Source: Terrabacter sp. 28 (GTDB taxonomy: Bacteria; Actinomycetota; Actinomycetes; Actinomycetales; Dermatophilaceae). From it: 64,000 nucleotides of DNA. Under the pieces are notes generated by a model. It saw nothing but the letters and a program-made list of their open reading frames with translations. It ran no database searches and had not been told where the DNA came from. A program made the position numbers and the translations under genes. Shown in pieces: positions 25,496-33,751 of this stretch. Location: contig JYOE01000013.1 of assembly GCA_000955875.1 (NCBI GenBank), positions 62,001 through 126,000 on the forward strand, in the 5' to 3' direction. Each line of letters opens with the position of its first letter. Within the stretch, counting starts at the first letter, position 1.

Positions 25496-26407
25496 ATGTC
25501 TGTCGACGCTGCCTTCGTCAACATCGACGGCCCTTGGGAGCACCGTTACGTCTCCGCGAACGGGGCCCGTTTCCATGTCGCCGAGCTCGGCGACGGCCCG
25601 CTGGTGCTCATGCTGCACGGCTTCCCCCAGTTCTGGTTCACCTGGCGCCACCAGATGGTCGCGCTCGCCGAGGCCGGCTACCGGGTCGCCGCGATGGACC
25701 TCCGCGGCTACGGCGGTTCCGACAAGCCGCCCCGCGGCTACGACACCTACATGGCCACGCTCGATGCCGCCAGCGTCATCCGCGCGCTCGGCGAGCAGGA
25801 CGCCGTCGTCATGGGTCAGGGCCTGGGCGGCTGGGTGGCCTGGTGCATGCCGGTGCTGCGCCGCGACGTGACCCGGGCCATCGCCTCGCTGTCGATGCCA
25901 CACCCGCGCATCATGCGCCACGCAACGTGGACCGACTCGAAACAGCGTCGGGCTTCCTCGTGGATCGCGGCGCTCCAGAAGCCGTTCGTCCCCGAACGCG
26001 AGATGGCGAGGTCGCACGACTACGTCGAGAACCTCCTGCGCTCATGGGCTTCGCCGTTCGGCGCGTTCCCCGGGAAGGAGGACGTCGAGCGCTATGGCGA
26101 CGCGATGATGATCCCGTTCGTCGCCCACTCGGCCGCCGAGCACTACCGCTGGCTCGGTCGCTCGTCGGTGCGCCCCGACGGGCCTCTGTTCATGAGACGC
26201 ATCCGCCACGCGATCCGCGTGCCCGTCCTGCAGCTGCAGGGCACCGACGACGGCTGCGTCATCGCCGCCGCCACCCACGGGTCGGGTGCCTTCGTCCCCG
26301 GCGACTACCGCCTGGTCAAGATCCCCGGCGCCGGCCACTTCCTCACCGAGGAGGCTCCCGACAAGGTCAACTCTGCCCTCCTGAAGTGGCTCGGATCCCT
26401 TGCCTGA
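25496..26407 (+). CDS. EphE-like alpha/beta-hydrolase with nucleophile replaced by glycine
   Basis: 303 residues. The epoxide hydrolase-like fold is clear: LMLHGFPQFWFTW (oxyanion HGFP), MDLRGYGGSDKP, and C-terminal GAGHFLTEEAP with the catalytic His. At the nucleophile elbow, however, the sequence is GQGLGG (107-112), so Gly109 stands where Asp or Ser should be. Catalysis by the usual covalent route is therefore not expected. It could be a binding protein, a pseudo-enzyme or a hydrolase using another residue. It lies 19 bases after the holin-like gene and ends next to the beta-lactamase-like gene, suggesting a three-gene operon. Confidence 0.88.
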   Translation: MSVDAAFVNIDGPWEHRYVSANGARFHVAELGDGPLVLMLHGFPQFWFTWRHQMVALAEAGYRVAAMDLRGYGGSDKPPRGYDTYMATLDAASVIRALGEQDAVVMGQGLGGWVAWCMPVLRRDVTRAIASLSMPHPRIMRHATWTDSKQRRASSWIAALQKPFVPEREMARSHDYVENLLRSWASPFGAFPGKEDVERYGDAMMIPFVAHSAAEHYRWLGRSSVRPDGPLFMRRIRHAIRVPVLQLQGTDDGCVIAAATHGSGAFVPGDYRLVKIPGAGHFLTEEAPDKVNSALLKWLGSLA

Positions 26408-26408
26408 C

Positions 26409-27236
26409 ATGGAGTTCGAGCTTCCACAAGCCGGCGGGGTCACATGGTCTGTCTGCGTCCGTGACGGGTCAGGCATGCCGCTCGGTGTCGCGGGCACGGA
26501 CGAACCGTTGCGCACGGCATCCGTCGGCAAGATCCTTCTCCTCGTCGAGACCGCCCGAGCGATCGCCGCGGGTGAGCTGTCGCCCGACGAGCCGCTCACC
26601 CGCACCGTCGACCTCTGGGTCGGCGACTCAGGCTTGTGGCACACCCTCTCTGTCGAGACCCTTCCCCTCGTCGACGTGGCGGCGTTGGTCGGTGCTGTCT
26701 CCGACAACCTGGCGACGAACGTCCTGCTGCGACGGGTCGGTCTGGCCGAGGTCGCCGCGCGAGCGACCTCCCTGGGGCTGCGGGCCACGGCCTTGCACGA
26801 CCAGGTGCGCGACGTTCGGGAGGCCGACCACCCGGCCACCCTGTCGACAGGAACGGCCGCAGAGCTGAGCGGTCTCATGAGCCGGCTGGCCACGGGAACG
26901 GCCACGGGCCAAGAGGCCGACCAGCTCGTGCGCCAGTGGCTGTCGGCCAACGTCGACCAGTCGATGGTCGGGTCGGCACTCGTCGAACAGGGCGGTCTCG
27001 ACCCGATCGCGCACCACGCGTCGCTGGATCTGCCGACGGCCTTCTGGAACAAGACGGGAACCGACTCGGGCGTCCGCGCCGACGTCGGCGCGGTGAGCAT
27101 CCACGGCCGGACGGTGACCTGGGCCGCCATCGCCAACTGGGATCCCACGCCCGGCACGACCCTCGACCACCTCACCGTGTGGGCGGTGCTGCGCGGGATG
27201 CGCCACATCGGCGAACAGGTCCTCACCCAACTCTGA
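26409..27236 (+). CDS. Class A beta-lactamase-like serine hydrolase, no signal peptide
   Basis: 275 residues. The three active-site motifs of class A beta-lactamases/PBPs are in order: SVGK at 38-41 (SxxK), SDN at 98-100 and KTG at 215-217. No export signal is present, since the start is followed directly by MEFELPQAG, and no ExxLN (Glu166) motif is recognisable in the omega-loop region. It is therefore more likely a cytoplasmic serine hydrolase of this fold than a resistance enzyme. ATG at 26409 is two bases after the upstream stop; a TTG at 26400 would overlap it. Probably co-transcribed with the alpha/beta-hydrolase. Confidence 0.85.
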   Translation: MEFELPQAGGVTWSVCVRDGSGMPLGVAGTDEPLRTASVGKILLLVETARAIAAGELSPDEPLTRTVDLWVGDSGLWHTLSVETLPLVDVAALVGAVSDNLATNVLLRRVGLAEVAARATSLGLRATALHDQVRDVREADHPATLSTGTAAELSGLMSRLATGTATGQEADQLVRQWLSANVDQSMVGSALVEQGGLDPIAHHASLDLPTAFWNKTGTDSGVRADVGAVSIHGRTVTWAAIANWDPTPGTTLDHLTVWAVLRGMRHIGEQVLTQL

Positions 27237-27329
27237 GCCGACGCGTTTCAAGAGAGGCGAGCGTTGGCTCTCGCATCTTCAAACCCGCAATGTCAGCTAC
27301 ATTTCCGCCGGGCCATGGAGGCACGCGCT

Positions 27330-28802
27330 TCATCGGTTTACGGGTGACCGAGCCTCGCTCGTGGCGTTGTCAACGACGGCACCATCTTCGGTGGGCGTGC
27401 CCCGCGCCGGGACAACCGAATCGGCGCGGGTAGCCGCCCGCGGGGACTTCGCTGGCGCTGCCACGGCCGCTATCGCGAAGGACATGGCGACCAAGTAGTA
27501 GTAGTTGAAAAACGACTGCTTGGAGACCAGGACCGTTGCCATGATCGTGATGCCCGTGGCGGCAGCAAAACCCCGGGGGCCACCCTCGAGGCGGGCAGCT
27601 GAAGCGACCGCCACGACCAATCCCAGGCCGACAGGCAGCCATCGGTACAAGGGACCGTCTGCCCACCCCCAAGCCAGGATTCCCTGGACCACGAGGGAGA
27701 TGGAGTCCGGGCGCACCAGTCCTCCCGCGTGAGCACCGGAGACAGCTCGCCAGAACGCGAGCGGGTCGGCGATCACCCACGGGAGTGTCAGTGCAGCACC
27801 TACTACACAGAACGCGACGACGGGGCCCCGTCTCGCGTGGACGCGCAGCATCCACAGACATGGAAGAACGACGACGAGGTACTGCTTGGAGACGACGAAC
27901 GCTGCCAGAAGGACGCCCGCGAACAAAGCCTGTCGCCTCCGGAACGCCAGCATGGCAAGTCCCAGCAGGGCCACGCTCAGTGTCTCGGTCCACCCGTTGC
28001 TGAGAAGGAACAGAAGGCCGGGAGCCGTGGCGACGGCTACTGCCTGCGAACGCTGAGCCGTGGAACGTCCACGGCCGTGCACCGCCAAGGCGAGCACCGT
28101 CACGAGAATGAGGCCCGAAAGGCGGACGTCCCCGAGGAGGTAGCCGGGAACTGCGGCGAGGAGAACGATGGGTGGATACGGGAAGCCCAGCGATATCCGG
28201 TTGTCCACCAAGATGCCTGGCGCGTAGAAGAGTCGCGACTCTTCTGGGGTGTAAGGGTTCGTGAAGGTCATGGCGTACGGGTTGTGTCCCGAAAGAAGCT
28301 GGCCGACGCCTTCGCGAAGCACCACCTCGACGTCGATGCGGATCGGGTGTCCCCGCAGATAAAGCAGCGTGAGCACGAAATTACCGAGGATCACGAGCAG
28401 CGCAGGCGTCACAAGCCCCATCGAGGCGGAGCGAGATCGAGCCGCACTGGCAAAAACGATCGCACACGCGAGCGCAGCCCCGAGCAACAGCCGAGGCGAG
28501 CCAGCACCAACGGCGTACTGGAAGTTGAGGAAGGTCCCCACTGTCGCCACGGTGGATGCAGCGGCAGTAACGCTCAGCACCCACCTGGGCTGCCTGCGTA
28601 GCCGGGTCCGTCCGGCCGCGAGCCGCCAGACGACGGCCACACCGCCCAAGAGCATGCCTGCCACGGCCATCTCACGCGAGATGCCGGTTATGACGAACAG
28701 GTAGGCAATCATCAAAACCCACCCACCCAGCAGCCACACAGACGCATTGACCTCGTCCGTATCGGCATCTCGGTGCGGCGGCAGCTCCTGCGGTGGGCTC
28801 AT
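27330..28802 (-). CDS. Polytopic membrane protein, GT-C-like
   Basis: 490 residues with about a dozen hydrophobic helices. An external loop contains IRIDVEVVLREGVGQLLSGHNPYA and FPYPPIVLLAAVPGYLLGDVR, patterns shared with actinobacterial GT-C/DUF2029-type mannosyltransferase-like proteins. Donor and acceptor are unknown. The C-terminus is an Ala/Arg-rich hydrophilic tail. The ATG at 28802 is preferred; a GTG at 28832 would add ten residues, and neither has a clear ribosome site. Divergent from the GT87 gene at 29116. The G+C content appears slightly lower than in housekeeping genes of the window. Confidence 0.72.
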   Translation of the reverse strand: MSPPQELPPHRDADTDEVNASVWLLGGWVLMIAYLFVITGISREMAVAGMLLGGVAVVWRLAAGRTRLRRQPRWVLSVTAAASTVATVGTFLNFQYAVGAGSPRLLLGAALACAIVFASAARSRSASMGLVTPALLVILGNFVLTLLYLRGHPIRIDVEVVLREGVGQLLSGHNPYAMTFTNPYTPEESRLFYAPGILVDNRISLGFPYPPIVLLAAVPGYLLGDVRLSGLILVTVLALAVHGRGRSTAQRSQAVAVATAPGLLFLLSNGWTETLSVALLGLAMLAFRRRQALFAGVLLAAFVVSKQYLVVVLPCLWMLRVHARRGPVVAFCVVGAALTLPWVIADPLAFWRAVSGAHAGGLVRPDSISLVVQGILAWGWADGPLYRWLPVGLGLVVAVASAARLEGGPRGFAAATGITIMATVLVSKQSFFNYYYLVAMSFAIAAVAAPAKSPRAATRADSVVPARGTPTEDGAVVDNATSEARSPVNR

Positions 28803-29115
28803 GCCGCGGATGCTAATCGAGTCGATTCCCACATTTCCGACTTTTCATGGCGTATCGGCTCAGGCCCCACCCGGGCCCACGGAGATTGGCAATACCAATG
28901 GGCACTCGCCCGGCCTCACGGCGTCCACATCGCCAGTCCGACCTGCAGGCTGGTGCCCGGCAAACATCGAGAAACCCGGCACTGACACGGCTCCAACCTT
29001 GGGCCAACGGACTGATTTGTGCCGATTGGGCGGTTTTCCGTGTGTGCCTCCCTGAGAATGGCGGGGGCGGTCGTCGCGACCGGCCTCGCTTCCGCCAGTC
29101 AAACTCACGAACGGG
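28803..29115. other. Divergent intergenic region between two GT-C-type genes
   Basis: About 310 bases that must hold both promoters. No convincing ORF, hairpin or operator was recognised. A+T-rich patches occur near 28838-28855 and 29095-29115. Confidence 0.4.
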
Positions 29116-30339
29116 ATGAGAATGCAGAACCGCACGTCACGGCCGCTGACGCGCGCCGTTGTCGCGCTTGCCGTGACTGTGACCGCCTTGTTCGGCTGGG
29201 TGCAGTGGCGTGGCGTCGGCGGTGGAATCTGGGTCGATCTCGACGTCTACGTGATGGGTGGGCGCACCCTCTTGGAAGGCGGAGACCTGTATGGCGTCGC
29301 GAGCGGCGTCGACCTCAGGTTCACTTACTCCCCCTTCGCGGCAGCATTGTTCGTGCCGCTGGCCCTACTGCCGATAGCAGCAGCTCGGGCAGTCCTGACG
29401 ATCCTGTCCGTTGCCTCCCTTGCGACCGTCATCGTCGTCGTCGCCCGACGTCTCGAGCTGCGACCCCCCGCCACTGCCTGGCTCGTGGTTGCGACGGCAG
29501 CGCTCGAGCCCCTGATGCGCACCCTTCTGCTGGGTCAGGTCAACCTCATCCTGATGGCGATGGTGGTTCTCGACCTGTTGGTCCTCCCCGCCCGCTGGCG
29601 CGGTTTACTCATCGGCATCGCGGCAGGGATCAAACTGACTCCTGCCGTCTTAGTCGTCTATCTCATCCTCAAACGGGACTGGTCGTCCCTCGTTCGCACA
29701 ATCATCGCCTTCGCCGCGTCCGTTGTCGTGGGCTGGATCGTGGCACCCAAAGCAAGCGCGTCCTTCTGGGGCGGCGGTTTCCTCGGCCTCGGCAAGTTTG
29801 GCAGCGATGCGGTCGTTGGCACGGACAACCAGTCTCTGTTGGCTGCAGTGCTGCGGCTGCTCGGGCGCCCCGAGGTACCGCTTGTCGCGCAAGGTGGGCT
29901 GGCTCTTGTCGGAGTCATGTTGGGTGCCCTGGCTGCACGACGCAGCCTGCGCGATGCGGGGCGAGCGGGCGAAGTGGCCGCGGTCGTCTGGATCGCCTTC
30001 GGTGGGCTGCTCGGGTCACCGGTGTCGTGGAGCCATCACTGGGTCTGGGTCGTCGTCGCCCTCGCCGTGTTCGTGTCGCGGCAGCAGTGGATGCGCGCCG
30101 CAGCGGTGCTGGTCCTCTTCTGGTACCCCATCATCTGGATCACTTACACCGAGGAGCCGTTCGGCGAGCTCGCCTTTCCCTGGTGGAAGGCGGCGCTCTC
30201 GACCGTCTACGTCCTCGTGGGGACGGCCGTCCTTGTCCGCGAGGCCACCCATGCGGTGCAGCCCAGTCGAGCGGAGCCTCCGCGCGCACGCCAGGAATCC
30301 GTGGACCGCTCCGACGCCGCGGTGGTCGCACCCAGCTAG
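29116..30339 (+). CDS. GT87 family (DUF2029) polyprenol-phosphate-mannose-dependent mannosyltransferase
   Basis: 407 residues, about ten membrane helices. Family signatures are DLDVYVMGGRTLLEGGDLYG with the catalytic-type Asp, FTYSPFAAALFVPLALLP, LLGQVNLILMAMVVLDLL, GIAAGIKLTPAVLVVYLI and SPVSWSHHWVW. GT87 members include mycobacterial PimE, which adds alpha-1,2-mannose to phosphatidylinositol mannosides or lipoglycans on the outer face of the membrane. The acceptor here is not known. A hydrophilic Arg/Glu tail ends the protein. Transcribed alone and followed by a leader region for the HYR protein. Confidence 0.9.
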   Translation: MRMQNRTSRPLTRAVVALAVTVTALFGWVQWRGVGGGIWVDLDVYVMGGRTLLEGGDLYGVASGVDLRFTYSPFAAALFVPLALLPIAAARAVLTILSVASLATVIVVVARRLELRPPATAWLVVATAALEPLMRTLLLGQVNLILMAMVVLDLLVLPARWRGLLIGIAAGIKLTPAVLVVYLILKRDWSSLVRTIIAFAASVVVGWIVAPKASASFWGGGFLGLGKFGSDAVVGTDNQSLLAAVLRLLGRPEVPLVAQGGLALVGVMLGALAARRSLRDAGRAGEVAAVVWIAFGGLLGSPVSWSHHWVWVVVALAVFVSRQQWMRAAAVLVLFWYPIIWITYTEEPFGELAFPWWKAALSTVYVLVGTAVLVREATHAVQPSRAEPPRARQESVDRSDAAVVAPS

Positions 30340-30450
30340 TGAAGCCCCGGCCCGTCGAGGCCAGCGAGAGCGACACGGCCGAGCAGCACACCATGACCGA
30401 TGACCATGTCTTCCATTTCAAAAAAGGGTCATTAGGTACTAATAGGACAT

Positions 30451-30462
30451 AGCGGATCCGCT
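30451..30462. promoter_or_regulatory. Perfect palindrome upstream of HYR-protein gene
   Basis: AGCGGATCCGCT is a perfect 12-base palindrome inside an unusually A+T-rich stretch (30415-30500), about 125 bases before the gene start. It may be an operator or part of the promoter region. No factor assigned. Confidence 0.35.
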
Positions 30463-30585
30463 TGAGGAACAACGCAACTCGGATATCTGCGATTCGTCGG
30501 ACACGGATCTTTTGCGGCCTTTACGGTGAGCGCGCCGGCTCGGGGGTAAGTCCGGCGATCAACACCCAAAGGGGGACATACGAGC

Positions 30586-33534
30586 ATGCGCGCTCGCTCA
30601 TTCTTGGCTGCCTGTGCGGCGGCCGTTGCGCTAGTAGGGGCCGGGGCAACCGTGGCCCATGCCGATCTCATTGAGAACTCCGTGGCTGCAGCCGGAGCCA
30701 CGAGCATCGTCGCCGGACAGTCTGTATCGGTCAGTTACTCGATACGTAACGAGAACTCGAACCAGTCGAGTGACCCGCAGAACAGCTGCAACGCAGCTGA
30801 TGCGTCTCCCGCCACGGTGACCATCATCGTTCCCGCGGCTGTGACCGTCTCGCCTTCGTCGCTCACCTACAGCGGCTGCGGGGTCAGCCAGACCGTTGTG
30901 TTCTCCTCGCTCACGTCTGGGTCGTATGCCGTCTCCGCGCGGGTGGCTGACGCCGGCCTGGGAACCTACAACACTGCTGGCGCCGCCTTCACGCTGAACG
31001 TCAGTCCAGCTCCTGTCACCAACCAACCGCCCAAGGTAGTTGTCAGTGGCGTCGCAGACGGAGGCTCCTACGAGTTCGGAAACGTACCGGTTGCCCGCTG
31101 TGACGTCACGGACAAGGAGGACGGCAGCAAGTCCTTCGATGCCACCCTTGGCTCGATCACGGGCCCGCGCAGCGCGGACGGCCTCGGGAGCCAGACGGCT
31201 TCGTGCTCCGTCACGGACGCGGGCGGCCTCACGGCCACTTCCTCCGCCACCTACTCCATCGTCGACACGACGAAGCCGCTCGTCACGGTGGTGGCCCCCA
31301 ACGCTACAGAGGCAACGGCACCCCGAACGCCGGTATCCTTCTCCGCCAGCGCATCCGACGCGGTCGACAAGGCGATCACGCCGGTGTGCAAGACGGCCAC
31401 AGGCGACATCTTCGCCTCGGGTGACGGGTTCCCCGTGGGCTCCACCACCCTGACCTGCCTCGCGACCGACAAGGCCGGCAACGTCGGCACCAGCGACCCC
31501 TTCGTCGTCAAGATCACCGACACGACCGCGCCGACCGTCACGACCCCCGCGAACATCGTCAGGGGCAACGACCAGGCGGCCGTTTCGTACGACCCCGCAT
31601 CGGCGTCCGACCTGGTGGATGGCATCGTCCCGGCAACCTGCACGCCGGCGTCTGGCACAACCTTCAAGCTCGGCACCACCACGGTCACCTGCACGGCTAC
31701 TGACCACACCGGCAACACCGGCACGGGCACGTTCACGGTCACGATCCAGGACACGACCGCACCCGTCGTCACGGTTCCCGAGAACGTGGTGGCTGAGGCC
31801 ACCGGTCCGAGCGGTGCAAAGGTCGCCTACGACGCGGTCACGGCGACGGACGACGTCGACGGCAGCGTGAGCGTCAGCTGTGACGCCGCTTCGGAGACCG
31901 TCTTCCCGCTTGGCGCGACCACCGTCATCTGCTCGGCCACCGACAAGGCCGGCAACAAGGGCGTCAACCGCTTCACCATCACCGTCAAGGACACGACCGC
32001 CCCGACCATCACGGTGCCGAAGGACATGACGAAGGAGGCGACCTCCGCGACCGGTACAACCGTCGCCTTCGCGGCCTCCTCAGTGGATGTCGTCGACGGT
32101 GACGTCGCCACTACCTGTAATGCCGACTCGGGCTCGACGTTCGGGCTCGGCAGCACGACGGTGACGTGCAAGGCCACGGACGTCACCGGCAACACGGCAT
32201 CCAAGTCCTTCATCATCGTTGTCCAGGACACGACTGCTCCGTCCCTGACGGTCTCCAAGGACGTCGTCGCGGAGGCTGTCGACGCCGACGGTGCTCTGGT
32301 CGAGTACGACGAGGCGACCGCCACCGACATCGTGGACGGCAAGGTGCAGCCGCACTGTTCGGCCGCGTCCGGCTCGCTGTTCGCGCTGGGCAAGACCACT
32401 GTCACGTGCAGCGCCACCGACGCGGCAGGCAACCCCACCAGCAAGTCGTTCGTGGTCGAGGTCGTCGACACGACCGATCCAGTGGTGACGGCACCCGCCA
32501 ACCTCGTCGTCGGCAACACCTCGCCGACGGGCGCGGACCACGTCAAGTATGGAGTCGCCACCGCCCACGACGCCGTCAGCGGCGACCTGACGGTCACCTG
32601 CTCCCCGGGCGCGGAAACGTTCTTCCCGCTGGGCGTCACGACGGTCACGTGCTCCGCGACCGACGCCGCCGGCAACACCGGTGAGAGCACGTTCACCGTC
32701 GAGGTGCAGGACTGGACCAAGCCGGAGGTCGCCGTCCCCGCGGACGTGGTGGCCGAGGCCACCGGTCCCACCGGCGCCACGGTCACGTTCACGGAGGTCA
32801 CCGCGACGGACGACGTGGACGGCGCTGTCCAGGCAACTTGCACCGCGGCGCCAGGATCGGTGTTCCCGCTCGGGGCCACCACCGTCAGCTGCTCAGCGCG
32901 TGACGCGGCGGGCAACGAGGGCACGAACTCCTTCACGGTGACCGTCAGGGACACCACGGCACCCGTCTTCGGGGCCGTGGCCAACAAGACCGTGAGCGCC
33001 ACCTCCGCGGGCGGGGCTGCCGTCTCCTTCGCGACGCCGACCGCTGCCGACCTCGTGGACGGCGCAGTGACGTCGACCTGTGACCGGGCCTCGGGCAGCC
33101 TGTTCGCGCTCGGCACGACGACCGTCAGCTGCAGGGCGACGGACCAGGCGGGGAACAGCTCGAGCAAGACCTTCACGGTGACGGTCACGGCAGCGTGGTC
33201 GGGCTTCCTCCAGCCGATCAACGTCGACGGCAGCTCGGTCTTCAAGCAGGGCAGCACGGTTCCGGTGAAGTTCCAGCTGACCGGCGCCAGCGCCGGCATC
33301 AAGGACCTGACGGCCCGGCTCTACCTGCAGAGGACCGGCGTGACGGCCAGCGGCACCGTCATGGAGGCGATCTCGACCTCCAACGCCACCACGGGCAGCC
33401 TGTTCCGCTACGACACGACCGGTGACCAGTACATCTTCAACCTGGCGACCAAGAACCTCAGCGTGGGCACGTACAAGCTGATGGTCGACGTCGGTGATGG
33501 TGTGGCCCGGACGGTCAACATCAGCCTCAAGTAG
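30586..33534 (+). CDS. Secreted HYR-repeat protein with C-terminal PxKF domain
   Basis: 982 residues. Signal peptide 1-26 ending AHA. After about 200 residues of N-terminal beta-domain come eight consecutive hyalin (HYR) repeats of about 80 residues. Each begins DTTAP-like, contains ATDxVDG and two cysteines, and ends TCSATDxAGN..FTVTV. A PxKF-type domain closes the chain (FLQPINVDGSSVFKQGSTVPVKFQL). No membrane anchor, LPXTG or catalytic motif is visible, so it is probably a secreted or wall-associated structural or adhesive protein. AAGGGGGA lies upstream of the ATG. The repeats are diverged in DNA, so they are old. A terminator follows. Confidence 0.9.
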   Translation: MRARSFLAACAAAVALVGAGATVAHADLIENSVAAAGATSIVAGQSVSVSYSIRNENSNQSSDPQNSCNAADASPATVTIIVPAAVTVSPSSLTYSGCGVSQTVVFSSLTSGSYAVSARVADAGLGTYNTAGAAFTLNVSPAPVTNQPPKVVVSGVADGGSYEFGNVPVARCDVTDKEDGSKSFDATLGSITGPRSADGLGSQTASCSVTDAGGLTATSSATYSIVDTTKPLVTVVAPNATEATAPRTPVSFSASASDAVDKAITPVCKTATGDIFASGDGFPVGSTTLTCLATDKAGNVGTSDPFVVKITDTTAPTVTTPANIVRGNDQAAVSYDPASASDLVDGIVPATCTPASGTTFKLGTTTVTCTATDHTGNTGTGTFTVTIQDTTAPVVTVPENVVAEATGPSGAKVAYDAVTATDDVDGSVSVSCDAASETVFPLGATTVICSATDKAGNKGVNRFTITVKDTTAPTITVPKDMTKEATSATGTTVAFAASSVDVVDGDVATTCNADSGSTFGLGSTTVTCKATDVTGNTASKSFIIVVQDTTAPSLTVSKDVVAEAVDADGALVEYDEATATDIVDGKVQPHCSAASGSLFALGKTTVTCSATDAAGNPTSKSFVVEVVDTTDPVVTAPANLVVGNTSPTGADHVKYGVATAHDAVSGDLTVTCSPGAETFFPLGVTTVTCSATDAAGNTGESTFTVEVQDWTKPEVAVPADVVAEATGPTGATVTFTEVTATDDVDGAVQATCTAAPGSVFPLGATTVSCSARDAAGNEGTNSFTVTVRDTTAPVFGAVANKTVSATSAGGAAVSFATPTAADLVDGAVTSTCDRASGSLFALGTTTVSCRATDQAGNSSSKTFTVTVTAAWSGFLQPINVDGSSVFKQGSTVPVKFQLTGASAGIKDLTARLYLQRTGVTASGTVMEAISTSNATTGSLFRYDTTGDQYIFNLATKNLSVGTYKLMVDVGDGVARTVNISLK

Positions 33535-33553
33535 GCAACTGATCCCAGCAGCG

Positions 33554-33584
33554 GGTGGCCCCGGACGCAACGTCCGGGGCCACC
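33554..33584 (+). terminator. Terminator after HYR-protein gene
   Basis: A 14-bp perfect stem (GGTGGCCCCGGACG / CGTCCGGGGCCACC) with loop CAA is followed by TCTGTCT. It lies 20 bases after the stop. Confidence 0.85.
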
Positions 33585-33751
33585 TCTGTCTGCGCCCTGA
33601 GCACCCGGCTCATTCCATCGCCGCCAGGCGCGCCAAGTGACCCCGAGGATCCCTTTTGCCCGCCGGTGGCCACATCCTCTCCTTTGCGGCATACGGGGTC
33701 ATCTGGTCTGTCATGATTCGCTCGCCAGATCACTTCTCACAGGGGCTCCCC

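Noticed and set aside
30463..30585. Riboswitch upstream of the HYR-protein gene
   Set aside because: No conserved core of the c-di-GMP-I or ydaO-type classes could be found.
30586..33534. CRISPR or tandem DNA repeat array in the HYR-coding region
   Set aside because: The periodicity is at protein level (about 80 residues); the DNA units are diverged and in frame.
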